Assembly (NCBI GenBank): GCA_046154965.1
Contig: JBJXDY010000061.1
Span: 39,612-103,611 of the forward strand
DNA length: 64,000 nt
Direction: 5' to 3'
Source of the DNA: DATKFM01 sp046154965
Lineage (GTDB): Bacteria > Pseudomonadota > Alphaproteobacteria > Dongiales > Dongiaceae
A program made the translations under genes and the position numbers. The notes beneath the pieces are model-generated. The model was not told the DNA's origin. It saw only the letters and a program-made list of their open reading frames with translations, and ran no database searches. Below are positions 30,787 through 39,673 of this stretch, in pieces (the stretch's first letter is position 1; every line of letters begins with the position of its first letter).

Positions 30787-32319
30787 CTAGACCGCTTTTT
30801 CCTGTGCCGCGAACCAATGGGCACGGGCCGTCATGATGATGCTGTTGGCTTCCTGCTGGGTCAGCGGAAAGCCGCGCAGCAGGCCGTCGTTCTTGTTGAT
30901 CAGCTCGTCGCTGGAGAGATCGGCGAGATCGTCGCGGGACTTCACGCCATTCTCGCCGAGCGCCACCAGCATGGCCGGGGTCAATCCTTCGAGGGTTGCG
31001 AGATCGTCGGTGACGCCCAGTTCGCGGCGGCGTGAATTCATCTTCTCGTTCTGCTCCTGCAGATAGTTGCGGGCGCGGTCGCGCAGTTCACTGGCCACGT
31101 CCTCGTCGAAGCCTTCGATCGACGCCAGCTCTTCCACCGGCACGAAGGCCACTTCCTCGATGCTGGTGAAGCCCTCGGTCACCAGCAGATGGGCGATCAC
31201 GTCGTCCACATCCAGGGCATCGATGAACATCTGCGAGCGGGTGCGGAATTCTTCCGAGCGGCGCTCGGATTCCGCCGCCTCGGTCAACACATCGATGCTC
31301 CAGCCCGTGAGCATGGAAGCGAGACGCACATTCTGGCCGCGGCGGCCGATGGCCTGGGCCAGCTGTTCATCGGGTACCACCACTTCGATGCGGCGCATTT
31401 CCTCGTCCAGCACCACCTTGGAAACTTCGGCGGGCGCCAGCGCGTTCACCACGAAGGTCGCGGGATCGTTGGACCAGGGAATGATGTCGATCTTCTCGCC
31501 CTGCAATTCGCCGACCACCGCCTGAACGCGGCTGCCGCGCATGCCGACGCAGGCGCCGACGGGATCGATGCCGCTGTCGTTGGAGATCACGGCGATCTTG
31601 GCACGGCTGCCGGGATCGCGGGCCACCGACTTGATCTCAATAATGCCGTCATAGATCTCCGGCACTTCCTGGGCGAACAGTTTGGCCATGAAATCCGGAT
31701 GGGTGCGGGACAGGAAAATCTGCGGCCCGCGCGCCTCCTCGCGCACATCCAGGATCAGGGCGCGCACGCGATCGCCGTTGCGGTGGGATTCCCGCGGCAG
31801 GCATTCGTCGCGGCGCAGCAGGCCTTCGGCCCGGCCCAGATCGACGGTGACATTGCCGAACTCGACGCGCTTCACCAGGCCGTTGACGATCTCGCCTTTG
31901 CGGTCCTTGTACTCGTCGAACTGGCGCTTGCGCTCGGCTTCGCGCACTTTCTGCACGATCACCTGCTTCGCCGTCTGCGCGGCGATGCGGCCGAAATCGA
32001 TCGGCGGCAGTTCGTCGACGACATGCTGGCCCAGCTCGATATTCGGTTCGATCTTCTGCGCCTGTTTCAAGGTGAGTTGCGTCGCCTCGTTTTCCACGGT
32101 CTCCACCGCCTCGCGATGGCGCGTCAGGCGGATCTCGCCGGTCTTGCGGTCGATATGGGCGCGGATGTCATGCTCCGGCCCGTACTTCGAGCGGCCCGCC
32201 TTCTGGATGGCCTGTTCCATGGCCTCCAGCACTTCGTCGCGCTCGATGCCTTTTTCACGCGCGACGGCATCGGCCACCTGGAGCAGCTCGAGCCTGGGAA
32301 CAGCGATCGTCGTGTCCAT
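30787..32319 (-). CDS. nusA: Transcription termination/antitermination protein NusA
   Basis: RNA polymerase-associated factor. 510 residues from MDTTIAVPRLELLQVADAVAREKG, with the N-terminal domain, S1 domain (GEIVNGLVKRVEFGNVTVDLG), two KH domains (GACVGMRGSRVQAVVGEL; AIGRRGQNVRLASMLTGW) and acidic C-terminal repeats (LATLEGLTPAMLVALGENG). A strong Shine-Dalgarno GAGGA precedes the chosen ATG; the TTG four codons upstream is inside that site. Confidence 0.97.
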   Translation of the reverse strand: MDTTIAVPRLELLQVADAVAREKGIERDEVLEAMEQAIQKAGRSKYGPEHDIRAHIDRKTGEIRLTRHREAVETVENEATQLTLKQAQKIEPNIELGQHVVDELPPIDFGRIAAQTAKQVIVQKVREAERKRQFDEYKDRKGEIVNGLVKRVEFGNVTVDLGRAEGLLRRDECLPRESHRNGDRVRALILDVREEARGPQIFLSRTHPDFMAKLFAQEVPEIYDGIIEIKSVARDPGSRAKIAVISNDSGIDPVGACVGMRGSRVQAVVGELQGEKIDIIPWSNDPATFVVNALAPAEVSKVVLDEEMRRIEVVVPDEQLAQAIGRRGQNVRLASMLTGWSIDVLTEAAESERRSEEFRTRSQMFIDALDVDDVIAHLLVTEGFTSIEEVAFVPVEELASIEGFDEDVASELRDRARNYLQEQNEKMNSRRRELGVTDDLATLEGLTPAMLVALGENGVKSRDDLADLSSDELINKNDGLLRGFPLTQQEANSIIMTARAHWFAAQEKAV

Positions 32320-32334
32320 AGTTTTCCTCAATAC

Positions 32335-32835
32335 CTAGCCAGTCGTTTCACTCGCCGCAGCGGCGATCAGTTCATCCGTCAGCACGAGTTTGGCGCGCTG
32401 AACCTCTTGGAAGGGCACCTTCGATTCGCCCTCAGGCGTCGCGATATGCACCCGGTCGCCTGCCATGCCGAGAAGCCGGCCGCGGAAGCGGCGGCGGCCA
32501 TCGATCGGCGTGCGCGACTCAAAGCGCGCCTCATAGCCCTTGAAGCGGTCGAAATCCGCCGGCTTCACCAGCGGTCGGTCGATGCCGGGCGAACTGATCT
32601 CCAGCGTGTAGGTGCCGGCGATCGGATCTTCCACATCCAGCAAGGCCGAGACGGTCCGGCTGGCGGCGGTACAATCATCCACCGAGACAGCCGTGCGGTC
32701 CGCGCGCTCGATCATGACCTGCAGCGTCGCATGGCGCGCGCCGCCCATCAGCAGCACCCGTACCACATCATAGCCCAACGCCGCCAGGGACGGGGCAATC
32801 AGACGTTCGATCTCAGCGGCTTTCTCGCCGGTCAT
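32335..32835 (-). CDS. rimP: Ribosome maturation factor RimP
   Basis: Needed for maturation of the 30S subunit. 166 residues from MTGEKAAEIERLIAPSLAALG, chosen because GGAG lies 5-6 bases before that ATG; longer in-frame starts exist up to 32910 but would run into the terminator. Family features: ALGYDVVRVLLMG, VSVDDCTAASRTVSALLD, YTLEISSPGIDRPLVKPADF. First gene of the rimP-nusA-ylxR-infB operon. Confidence 0.95.
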   Translation of the reverse strand: MTGEKAAEIERLIAPSLAALGYDVVRVLLMGGARHATLQVMIERADRTAVSVDDCTAASRTVSALLDVEDPIAGTYTLEISSPGIDRPLVKPADFDRFKGYEARFESRTPIDGRRRFRGRLLGMAGDRVHIATPEGESKVPFQEVQRAKLVLTDELIAAAASETTG

Positions 32836-32886
32836 GCCACTCCAAGTCATTGCGGGCGCCATCGCGGGCCGGAAAATCCGGGTAAC

Positions 32887-32911
32887 AAAAAAGGCGGGCC
32901 GCTGGCCCACC
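32887..32911 (-). terminator. Intrinsic terminator between trmB and rimP
   Basis: On the minus strand an 8-base stem GGTGGGCC/GGCCCGCC (one wobble pair) closes a 3-base loop and is followed by TTTTTTG. It ends transcription of trmB and upstream genes 86 bases after the trmB stop, so rimP needs its own promoter or depends on readthrough. Confidence 0.88.
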
Positions 32912-32997
32912 TTTGTTTTTCATCCCGCGACATTCCGCGCAGGACTATTTATTGCCTAAGTTTATATAGCGAAGGGCGGGGGCCCTTCAAGGACAAT

Positions 32998-33705
32998 TCA
33001 AGCGCGCGGACGCCGCCGAAAGGCAAGATACATGGGGTTCCGGCCAGCTTTGATGGCTTTCTCCTGGTACCGGGTCGGGATCCAGTCGGCCGGCGGCTGG
33101 CGCCAGTCCTGGGGCCGCCGGGCCAGCCAGGCGAGATCCGGATGGAGCCGGCTGTTTTCCAGAGTCCAGCGGATATAGCCCATGTCATCCGAAGCGATCC
33201 GTAGTTCCGCGCCGTCGGCCATCACCCGCGCCAAGGCATCCAGGTTCGCCCGCCCGGTGAAGCGCCGCTCCCTGTGGCGCCGCTTGGGCCAGGGATCCGG
33301 GAACAGCAGATAGACCCGCTGGACGCTGGCATCAGGCAGGCGGCGCAGCAGGCCGCGGGCATCCTCATGCAACACCCGGACATTCGTGAGCTTTTCCCGA
33401 GCGATATGGGCCAGCGCCGAGGCCAGCCCGTTCATGAACACTTCGCAGCCGATAAAGCCGATATCCCGGTGTCGTGCCGCCTGCCCGGCCAGATGCTCGC
33501 CGGCGCCGAAGCCGATCTCCAGCCACAGTTGTTGCGGCGGCGGCGAGAACTGGCTCCGGGGGTCGAACGGCTGCTCGTCCGGCGGCAGCGTCAGCCTGAT
33601 CTGCGGCAGCAGCTCCTCGACCAGCCGCTTACGGCCGATCCGAAGTCTGCGGCCTTGCCGCCGTCCATGCCAGTCGAACCGGGGGGCCGCCGTCGGTTTG
33701 CTCAT
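32998..33705 (-). CDS. trmB: tRNA (guanine-N7-)-methyltransferase
   Basis: Methylates G46 of tRNAs. 235 residues with the SAM-binding LEIGFGAGEHLAGQAARHRD, VRVLHEDARGLLRRLP, YLLFPDPWPKRRHRERRF and WTLENSRLHPDLAWLARRP. It follows metK by 37 bases, which suits its need for SAM. Confidence 0.96.
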   Translation of the reverse strand: MSKPTAAPRFDWHGRRQGRRLRIGRKRLVEELLPQIRLTLPPDEQPFDPRSQFSPPPQQLWLEIGFGAGEHLAGQAARHRDIGFIGCEVFMNGLASALAHIAREKLTNVRVLHEDARGLLRRLPDASVQRVYLLFPDPWPKRRHRERRFTGRANLDALARVMADGAELRIASDDMGYIRWTLENSRLHPDLAWLARRPQDWRQPPADWIPTRYQEKAIKAGRNPMYLAFRRRPRA

Positions 33706-33742
33706 GCCGGATGCGCCCGGGATAGGGCGCGCGTCGCTGCCG

Positions 33743-34912
33743 CTAGTTAAGGCGGCTCTTCAGCTTGTCCACGAGATCGGTGCGTTCCCAGGAGAAGCCG
33801 CCATCGGCATCCACCGGCCGGCCGAAATGGCCATAGGCGGCGGTGCGGGCATAGATCGGCTTGTTCAGCCCCAGATGCTCGCGGATGCCGCGCGGGCTGA
33901 GATCCACCAGCTCGCCCAGCAGAGTTACCAGATGCTCCTCCGACGTCTTGCCGGTGCCGTGGGTTTCCACGTAGACCGATAGCGGCTTGGACACGCCGAT
34001 GGCATAGGAGAGCTGGATGGTGCAGCGGTCGGCAAAGCCGGCGGCCACCACGTTTTTCGCCAGGTAGCGCGCGGCATAGGCGGCCGAGCGATCCACTTTG
34101 GTGGGATCCTTGCCGGAGAATGCGCCGCCGCCATGGGGTGCCGCACCGCCATAGGTGTCGACGATGATCTTGCGGCCGGTGAGGCCGGCATCGCCATCCG
34201 GGCCGCCAATGACAAAGCGGCCGGTGGGATTCACATAGAACTCGGGCTCCGGACACATCCAGCCTTTCGGCAGGGTGTTCACCACATGGGGCCGGACGAT
34301 TTCGCGGACGGCTTCCTGGTCGAGGTCGGCGCTATGCTGGGTCGACACGACGACTGATGTCGCCCGCACCGGCTTGCCCTCTTCATACAGCAGCGTGACC
34401 TGGCTCTTCGCATCCGGGCCGAGGCCCGGCTCGGCACCCGAATGCCGGGCTTCCGACAAGGACTTCAAGATGTTGTGGGCAAAATAGATCGGTGCCGGCA
34501 TGAGACGTTCGGTCTCGCGGCAGGCATAGCCGAACATGATGCCCTGGTCGCCCGCACCCTCGTCCTTGTTGCCTTTGGCGTCGACGCCCTGGGCGATGTC
34601 GGCCGACTGGCTGTGGATGTAGTTCTCCACCGTCGCCTTATTCCAATGGAAGCCCTCCTGCTCGTAGCCGATGTCCTTGATGGCGTGGCGGACCACCTGC
34701 TCGATGAGAGCCGGCGTGATGGAGGGATGACCGCGGACTTCGCCGGCCAGGACCACCCGGTTGGTGGTGGCCAGCGTCTCCACGGCGACGCGGGAATAGG
34801 GATCGGCGGTGAGGTAGGTGTCGACGATGGCGTCGGAGATGCGGTCGCAAACCTTGTCCGGATGGCCTTCGGACACGGATTCGCTGGTAAACAGATAACT
34901 GCCTTTGGGCAC
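33743..34912 (-). CDS. metK: S-adenosylmethionine synthetase
   Basis: Makes SAM from methionine and ATP. 389 residues: FTSESVSEGHPDKVCDRISD, GAGDQGIMFGYA, GPDGDAGLTGRKIIVDTYGG, GGGAFSGKDPTKVDRSAAY and the end GGFSWERTDLVDKL. Length is standard. I looked at the 80-base leader for a SAM riboswitch and saw a small hairpin (GACGG/CCGTC) but no match to a known class. Confidence 0.98.
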   Translation of the reverse strand: MPKGSYLFTSESVSEGHPDKVCDRISDAIVDTYLTADPYSRVAVETLATTNRVVLAGEVRGHPSITPALIEQVVRHAIKDIGYEQEGFHWNKATVENYIHSQSADIAQGVDAKGNKDEGAGDQGIMFGYACRETERLMPAPIYFAHNILKSLSEARHSGAEPGLGPDAKSQVTLLYEEGKPVRATSVVVSTQHSADLDQEAVREIVRPHVVNTLPKGWMCPEPEFYVNPTGRFVIGGPDGDAGLTGRKIIVDTYGGAAPHGGGAFSGKDPTKVDRSAAYAARYLAKNVVAAGFADRCTIQLSYAIGVSKPLSVYVETHGTGKTSEEHLVTLLGELVDLSPRGIREHLGLNKPIYARTAAYGHFGRPVDADGGFSWERTDLVDKLKSRLN

Positions 34913-34995
34913 GCCCTACCTCATTCGGTGAAAGACGGACATATAGCCGCCGTCACGGAAAAGAGGGCCCACCGGCCGCCTTTACCGCGCCAAGG

Positions 34996-35457
34996 CTATC
35001 TGGAACCGGATTTCGACTTTCCGAGGGATTTCGTCAACTCGAAAACCCGCTTGCGGACGGCGGGATCGCTGATTCTGTAGTAGGCGCGCACCAGCTCCAG
35101 GGTCTCCCGCTTGGCCATCGGGTCGAGTTCGAACGGCTCGGCGCGGGTATCGCCGAGGCCGCGCAAGCGGCTGGGCGTCTTCGCGGCGACGCCGGCCGAC
35201 ATTTCGTCGAAGAAGTAGGAAATCGGCACGTCCAGGACGCGCGCAACATCAAACAGGCGGCTTGAACCGACGCGATTCGCGCCTCGTTCATACTTCTGCA
35301 CCTGCTGAAAAGTGATTCCCAGGGCATCTGCCAAGCGTTCCTGGCTCATCCCCAGAAGCGTGCGCCGCTGCCGCAACCGTGCACCGACATGCATATCGAT
35401 CGGGTTTGGTTGTCCGTCTTTCGAGCCTCGACCCGATGATTTCCGTCCCTTGGCCAT
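34996..35457 (-). CDS. XRE-family transcriptional regulator
   Basis: 153 residues. The helix-turn-helix is VGARLRQRRTLLGMSQERLA with ALGITFQQVQKYERGANRVG following, the classic Cro/C1 layout; the C-terminal ~70 residues (PMAKRETLELVRAYYRISD) have no enzyme motif. It sits between lnt and metK, a position kept in many alphaproteobacteria. The 95 bases upstream are AT-rich and probably hold its promoter. Targets are not evident. Confidence 0.92.
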   Translation of the reverse strand: MAKGRKSSGRGSKDGQPNPIDMHVGARLRQRRTLLGMSQERLADALGITFQQVQKYERGANRVGSSRLFDVARVLDVPISYFFDEMSAGVAAKTPSRLRGLGDTRAEPFELDPMAKRETLELVRAYYRISDPAVRKRVFELTKSLGKSKSGSR

Positions 35458-35552
35458 AACGGTCTTGTCCCCTCCCGCTATTTTTCAAACCCGCGGTTTA
35501 ATAGTGATCGCACTGCAACAGGTCAACAGTCAGTTTGCACACAATCATACAG

Positions 35553-37193
35553 TCATGCCAGTAGTCGGCGTGTGAAAGCGGTCAAAACGCCACAAATTGC
35601 CAGAAGCACCAGCAGCATCCAGTTTCCAACTCGTGCGAAAAGCGTCGGCACCGGGGTTGCCGACGGCAGGCCATGATCGATGACACCGATGGCGTCGAGT
35701 TCAAGGCGCGCATGGACGCGCCCGTATGCGTCGATGACGCCGGAGATTCCGGCATTGGCGGCGCGGACCATCGGCACACCTTCTTCCACTGCGCGGAAAC
35801 GGGCGCTGGCAAAGTGTTGATATGGGCCGGTACTGCGTCCGAACCAAGCGTCATTTGTCAGGCTGAGCAGCCACTGCGGATGATCGCTTCGATCGGCCAC
35901 CTCGCCGGGAAAGATCAGTTCGTAGCAAATCAGCGGCCCCACCGGCGGCAGGCCCGGCAAATGCAGCGTGCGGGGGCCCGGGCCGGCGGTGAAATCCATC
36001 GAACCCGGCGTGATCTTGGCGATGAAGGGGAAGAGGTCGCGCCGCGGCACATACTCGCCATAGGGGACGAGGTGGAATTTGTCGAACTTGGCGACGATCG
36101 CGGCATTGCCGTCGATGGCCAGGGCGCTGTTCCAAATCTGCTCGAGGCCGCCGGTATCGGGCGCCCCCCGCACCGCGCCCGTAATCAGCAGCCCCTGCGG
36201 CGGAACGACGCCTGCCAGCGCCTGCCGCAGTTCGGCGTTGCGTTCCACCAGGTACGGCACAGCGGATTCCGGCCAGATGACATGGGTGACGCGGTCATAG
36301 CCCGGGCTCTCCGCGGTGAGCCTCAGCAGCTTGTTGAGGTTTTCTGCGCGCAGGTCGACATCGTTCTTCATGTTCGGCGGGATTGACGGCTGCACCAACC
36401 GCAGCGTTACGCCGGGCACAAACCCGTCCGCCGCGCCCGAGAGCCGCACTGCGCCGACCGACCAGACGAGGGCGAGCGCGACCAAGCCGGCGATGGCGGA
36501 CCAGCCGGCCTTGCCCGCTAGCGGCGGCGCATCCTCAGCGTTTGGCGCCCAGCGCAACAGCAGCGCCGGCAGGCCGCAACCGATGACGGAGATCAGACTC
36601 AGGCCCCAGGTTCCGGTCCAGGCGACGATCTGCATCATCGGATCGGAGAAGGCCCAACTATAGCCCAGCAGGTTCCAGGGAAAGCCCGATAGCACCCAGC
36701 TGCGCAGCCATTCGCCGATGATCCAGGCGCCGCCGAGCGCCAGTATCCGGGCCGGCCCCGGCGTCCGCAGTAAGCGCGCCAAAGCCGCAGCGAGTCCAAT
36801 ATAGACCGCCATGAACGCCGCGAGCCCGCCGACGGCAAACGGGATCATCCAACCGAACCGCAGGGGGTCGGTCATCATGGAGTTGGCGATCCAGTAAAAA
36901 CCGGGAATGAAATGGCCGAGCCCGAACCACCAGCCGGTCCAGAAGGCGCCCTTCACGCCGCCGGTCCTGTCGATCAGCAGAACCAGGCCGGGCAGGGCGA
37001 TGAACAGCAGGGGCCAGAGATGCAGCGGCGGCATCGTCAGCATGGCCAATAGGCCCAGCAGCATCAGCAAAGCCCGGCGGCGCCAGCCGGCGAGCGAATC
37101 CAGCCAGGCAACAAGCCGCTGCCGGCGACCTTGGCCGCCGATCCCTATCTGCGAACTCTTGCTTGCGCCGGGTTCAGTCCTGCTTTTGGTCAT
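35553..37193 (-). CDS. lnt: Apolipoprotein N-acyltransferase
   Basis: Adds the third acyl chain to lipoproteins in the inner membrane. 546 residues: about six N-terminal membrane segments (RALLMLLGLLAMLTMPPLHL onward), then a periplasmic nitrilase domain with the catalytic triad visible as Glu in VIWPESAVPYL, Lys in FDKFHLVPYGEYVPRRD and Cys in LICYELIFPGE, and a final helix. The ATG at 37193 overlaps the corC stop by 20 bases; there is no clear Shine-Dalgarno, so coupling is likely. Confidence 0.95.
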   Translation of the reverse strand: MTKSRTEPGASKSSQIGIGGQGRRQRLVAWLDSLAGWRRRALLMLLGLLAMLTMPPLHLWPLLFIALPGLVLLIDRTGGVKGAFWTGWWFGLGHFIPGFYWIANSMMTDPLRFGWMIPFAVGGLAAFMAVYIGLAAALARLLRTPGPARILALGGAWIIGEWLRSWVLSGFPWNLLGYSWAFSDPMMQIVAWTGTWGLSLISVIGCGLPALLLRWAPNAEDAPPLAGKAGWSAIAGLVALALVWSVGAVRLSGAADGFVPGVTLRLVQPSIPPNMKNDVDLRAENLNKLLRLTAESPGYDRVTHVIWPESAVPYLVERNAELRQALAGVVPPQGLLITGAVRGAPDTGGLEQIWNSALAIDGNAAIVAKFDKFHLVPYGEYVPRRDLFPFIAKITPGSMDFTAGPGPRTLHLPGLPPVGPLICYELIFPGEVADRSDHPQWLLSLTNDAWFGRSTGPYQHFASARFRAVEEGVPMVRAANAGISGVIDAYGRVHARLELDAIGVIDHGLPSATPVPTLFARVGNWMLLVLLAICGVLTAFTRRLLA

Positions 37194-38088
37194 GGAGCGG
37201 CGGCGGCGGCAGATGGCGAATGCGCAGCCGCTTGATGCGCCTGGGATCGGCATCCAGCACTTCGAAGGTCATGCCGGAGGGATGGGCGATGGTCTGGCCG
37301 CGGGTCGGCACGCGGCCGGAGAGCGAGATCACCAGGCCTCCCAGGGTGTCGATATCCTGTTCCCGCTCTTCATCCGAGAGCACCGGTCCGACCTCGTGCT
37401 CGAAATCCTCGATGGTGACGCGGGCATCGGCGATCATGCTGCCGTCGGGCCGCTGATGCATGGCGGGGCCGACTTCGGTGTCATGCTCGTCCTCGATCTC
37501 GCCGACGATCTCCTCCACCACGTCCTCGATGGTGATGACGCCGTCGATGCCGCCGAACTCGTCGACCACCAGCGCCATATGGATGCGGCTCTCGCGCATC
37601 TGCAGCAGCAGGGCCAATGCCGGCATGGTGGGGGCCACGAACAGCACCTGGCGCACCAGCGATTGCAAATCATAAGGCCGTTCGCCGGTCAGGCAGTGAA
37701 GCACGTCCTTGATGTGCACCATGCCGATGACATCGTCGAGCGTCTCGCGATAGACCGGCAGGCGGGAGTGGCCCTTGGTGCCCATCACCTTGACCAGCTC
37801 GTTCAGGGGCACGTCGGCCGGGACCGCGACGATGTCGCCGCGCGGCACCATCACGTCATAGGCGGTAAGATCGCGCAGCTGCAGGATGTTGCGCAGGAGG
37901 ATGCTCTCATCCTCGCTGATCGGCTCATCGACCTCGGTCTCCGATTCCTCGATGATCTCCTCGATGGACTCCCGCAAGGAGGGTTCGCCGTTGCGACCGC
38001 GGCGGAGCGCACGCAGCCAGCTCTTGAGGCCCTTGAACATCGAAGCGCTATCGCTGCGCTGTTGCCGGGACGAGGAGGCGTCGCTCAT
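37174..38088 (-). CDS. CBS-domain transporter-associated protein (CorC/TlyC family)
   Basis: 304 residues, soluble. An acidic N-terminal part leads to two CBS domains (YDVMVPRGDIVAVPAD; VVDEFGGIDGVITIEDVVEE) and a CorC_HlyC C-terminal domain. The family is linked to Mg2+/Co2+ efflux. E. coli ybeX likewise stands next to lnt and ybeY, as here. Confidence 0.92.
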   Translation of the reverse strand: MSDASSSRQQRSDSASMFKGLKSWLRALRRGRNGEPSLRESIEEIIEESETEVDEPISEDESILLRNILQLRDLTAYDVMVPRGDIVAVPADVPLNELVKVMGTKGHSRLPVYRETLDDVIGMVHIKDVLHCLTGERPYDLQSLVRQVLFVAPTMPALALLLQMRESRIHMALVVDEFGGIDGVITIEDVVEEIVGEIEDEHDTEVGPAMHQRPDGSMIADARVTIEDFEHEVGPVLSDEEREQDIDTLGGLVISLSGRVPTRGQTIAHPSGMTFEVLDADPRRIKRLRIRHLPPPPLHDQKQD

Positions 38089-38097
38089 GGCGCGGCC

Positions 38098-38631
38098 TCA
38101 GTCCTTGGCCCGGCGGCGGGACGGCAGCCCGTAGGGATCGGCGATTCCCAGGCGGGCGAGGATATCGGTTTCGATCGCCTCCATCCTCTGGGCATCGGCG
38201 CGGTGCTCATGATCGTGGCCCAGCAGATGCAGCACGCCATGAATCACCAGGTGGGTCGCGTGGTCGGCCGGCATCTTGCCCTGTCGCCGCGCTTCCCGCA
38301 GCACCGTTTCGCGCGCCAGGATCACATCGCCCAAGGGACAGGGTTGACCAGGTTCCGCCTCGTTCCAATCGTCAGGCGAACCAAAGGACAGGACGTTGGT
38401 CGGCTTGTCCTTGCCCCGATAGCGGCTGTTCAGCGTCCGCAAGGTCGCGTCATCGCCGAAGGTCAGCGCCAGTTCGCCTGTCGATTTCCGGAGGCGGCGC
38501 CGCTGTGCCGGCGTGGCACCAGCTTCCAACGCCGCCAGTGCGGCCTGCCTGGCGCGAACGGCGATGCCGCCCACCGCCTGTTGCCATCCGCGGTCGGCAA
38601 TACGCACGGCGATCTCCACATGGTCGGCCAT
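38098..38631 (-). CDS. ybeY: Endoribonuclease YbeY
   Basis: Metal-dependent RNase for 16S rRNA 3' processing and quality control. 177 residues with the zinc signature HGVLHLLGHDH and the Arg in LNSRYRGKDKPTNVLSF. I take ATG 38631 (MADHVEIAVRIADRGWQQ); the open frame extends 23 codons upstream into phoH. It ends 9 bases before corC. Confidence 0.94.
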   Translation of the reverse strand: MADHVEIAVRIADRGWQQAVGGIAVRARQAALAALEAGATPAQRRRLRKSTGELALTFGDDATLRTLNSRYRGKDKPTNVLSFGSPDDWNEAEPGQPCPLGDVILARETVLREARRQGKMPADHATHLVIHGVLHLLGHDHEHRADAQRMEAIETDILARLGIADPYGLPSRRRAKD

Positions 38632-38647
38632 CGCGCTTTTTTCCGTC

Positions 38648-39673
38648 CTACGGCTTCCGGCCATGGGGCGCGCCTTCGGTCGTTTTGTCGCGCGCGTCAT
38701 AGGCGCGCACGATCCGGCTCACCAGGGTATGGCGCACCACATCGGCTTCGGTGAAACGAACAAAGCTGATGCCCTCGACGCCATTCAGCACGTCGACCGC
38801 GTCCTGCAGTCCCGAGCGCACGCCGTGGGGCAGGTCGATCTGGCTGAGATCGCCTGTTATCACCATGCGGGAATCCTCGCCCAGGCGCGTCAGCAGCATC
38901 TTCATCTGCACCGGCGTGGTGTTCTGCGCCTCGTCCACGATGACGAAGCTGTTGGACAGCGTGCGGCCGCGCATGAAAGCGAGCGGCGCGATCTCGATCT
39001 CGTTGCTGGTCAGGCGGCGCATCACCTGCTCCGACGGCATCATGTCATAGAGCGCGTCATAGAGCGGCCGCAGATAGGGATCGATCTTCTCGCGCAGGTC
39101 GCCGGGCAGGAAGCCGAGCCGCTCGCCCGCTTCCACCGCCGGCCGCGACAGGACGATGCGATCCACCGTGCCCTTGTTGAGCATGGCGACGGCGACGGCC
39201 ACCGCTAAATAGGTCTTGCCGGTGCCGGCGGGGCCGACGCCGAACACCATGTCGGCCTCGCGCAGCGCTTTCATGTACTCCGTCTGCGTCGCCGAGCGCG
39301 GGCTGATCAGGCGGCGCTGGGTGCGCACCGCCGTGCCGTCGCCGCTCATGCGGTCGAACAGATTGGGCTCGCCCGGCGTGCGGGCAAAGCGCAGCGCCGT
39401 ATCCACATCGGCGCGGTCCAGATTCTGGCCGCGCTTCAGCCGCTGATAGAGCGCCGTCAGGGTCTCGCGGGCGGTCTCGACGGAGTCCGGCGGGCCGGAG
39501 ATCGCCAGGTGATTGCCGCGGGACACCAGCGACACGCCGAGCTGCTGCTCTATCCGCACCAGATTCTGGTCGTACTCGCCGAACAGCAGGGGCAGCAGGC
39601 GGTTGTCGTCGAACTCCAGGTGAACGGGTTGCGACGCGGGTGCAGCGGGCGGCACGGGGGGCTGGGACCTCAC
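38648..39673 (-). CDS. PhoH-like ATPase
   Basis: 341 residues. An N-terminal KH-like segment (LGVSLVSRGNHLAISG) precedes the P-loop ATPase core: Walker A GVGPAGTGKTYLA and Walker B VIVDEAQNTT. PhoH-like proteins near ybeY are thought to act as RNA helicases or in RNA processing (YbeZ type). It begins with GTG in a 4-base overlap with the miaB stop. Confidence 0.95.
   Translation of the reverse strand: MRSQPPVPPAAPASQPVHLEFDDNRLLPLLFGEYDQNLVRIEQQLGVSLVSRGNHLAISGPPDSVETARETLTALYQRLKRGQNLDRADVDTALRFARTPGEPNLFDRMSGDGTAVRTQRRLISPRSATQTEYMKALREADMVFGVGPAGTGKTYLAVAVAVAMLNKGTVDRIVLSRPAVEAGERLGFLPGDLREKIDPYLRPLYDALYDMMPSEQVMRRLTSNEIEIAPLAFMRGRTLSNSFVIVDEAQNTTPVQMKMLLTRLGEDSRMVITGDLSQIDLPHGVRSGLQDAVDVLNGVEGISFVRFTEADVVRHTLVSRIVRAYDARDKTTEGAPHGRKP

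Noticed and set aside
34913..34995. SAM riboswitch upstream of metK
   Set aside because: Only a 5-base-pair hairpin is visible and the conserved bases of the known SAM classes are not recognised.
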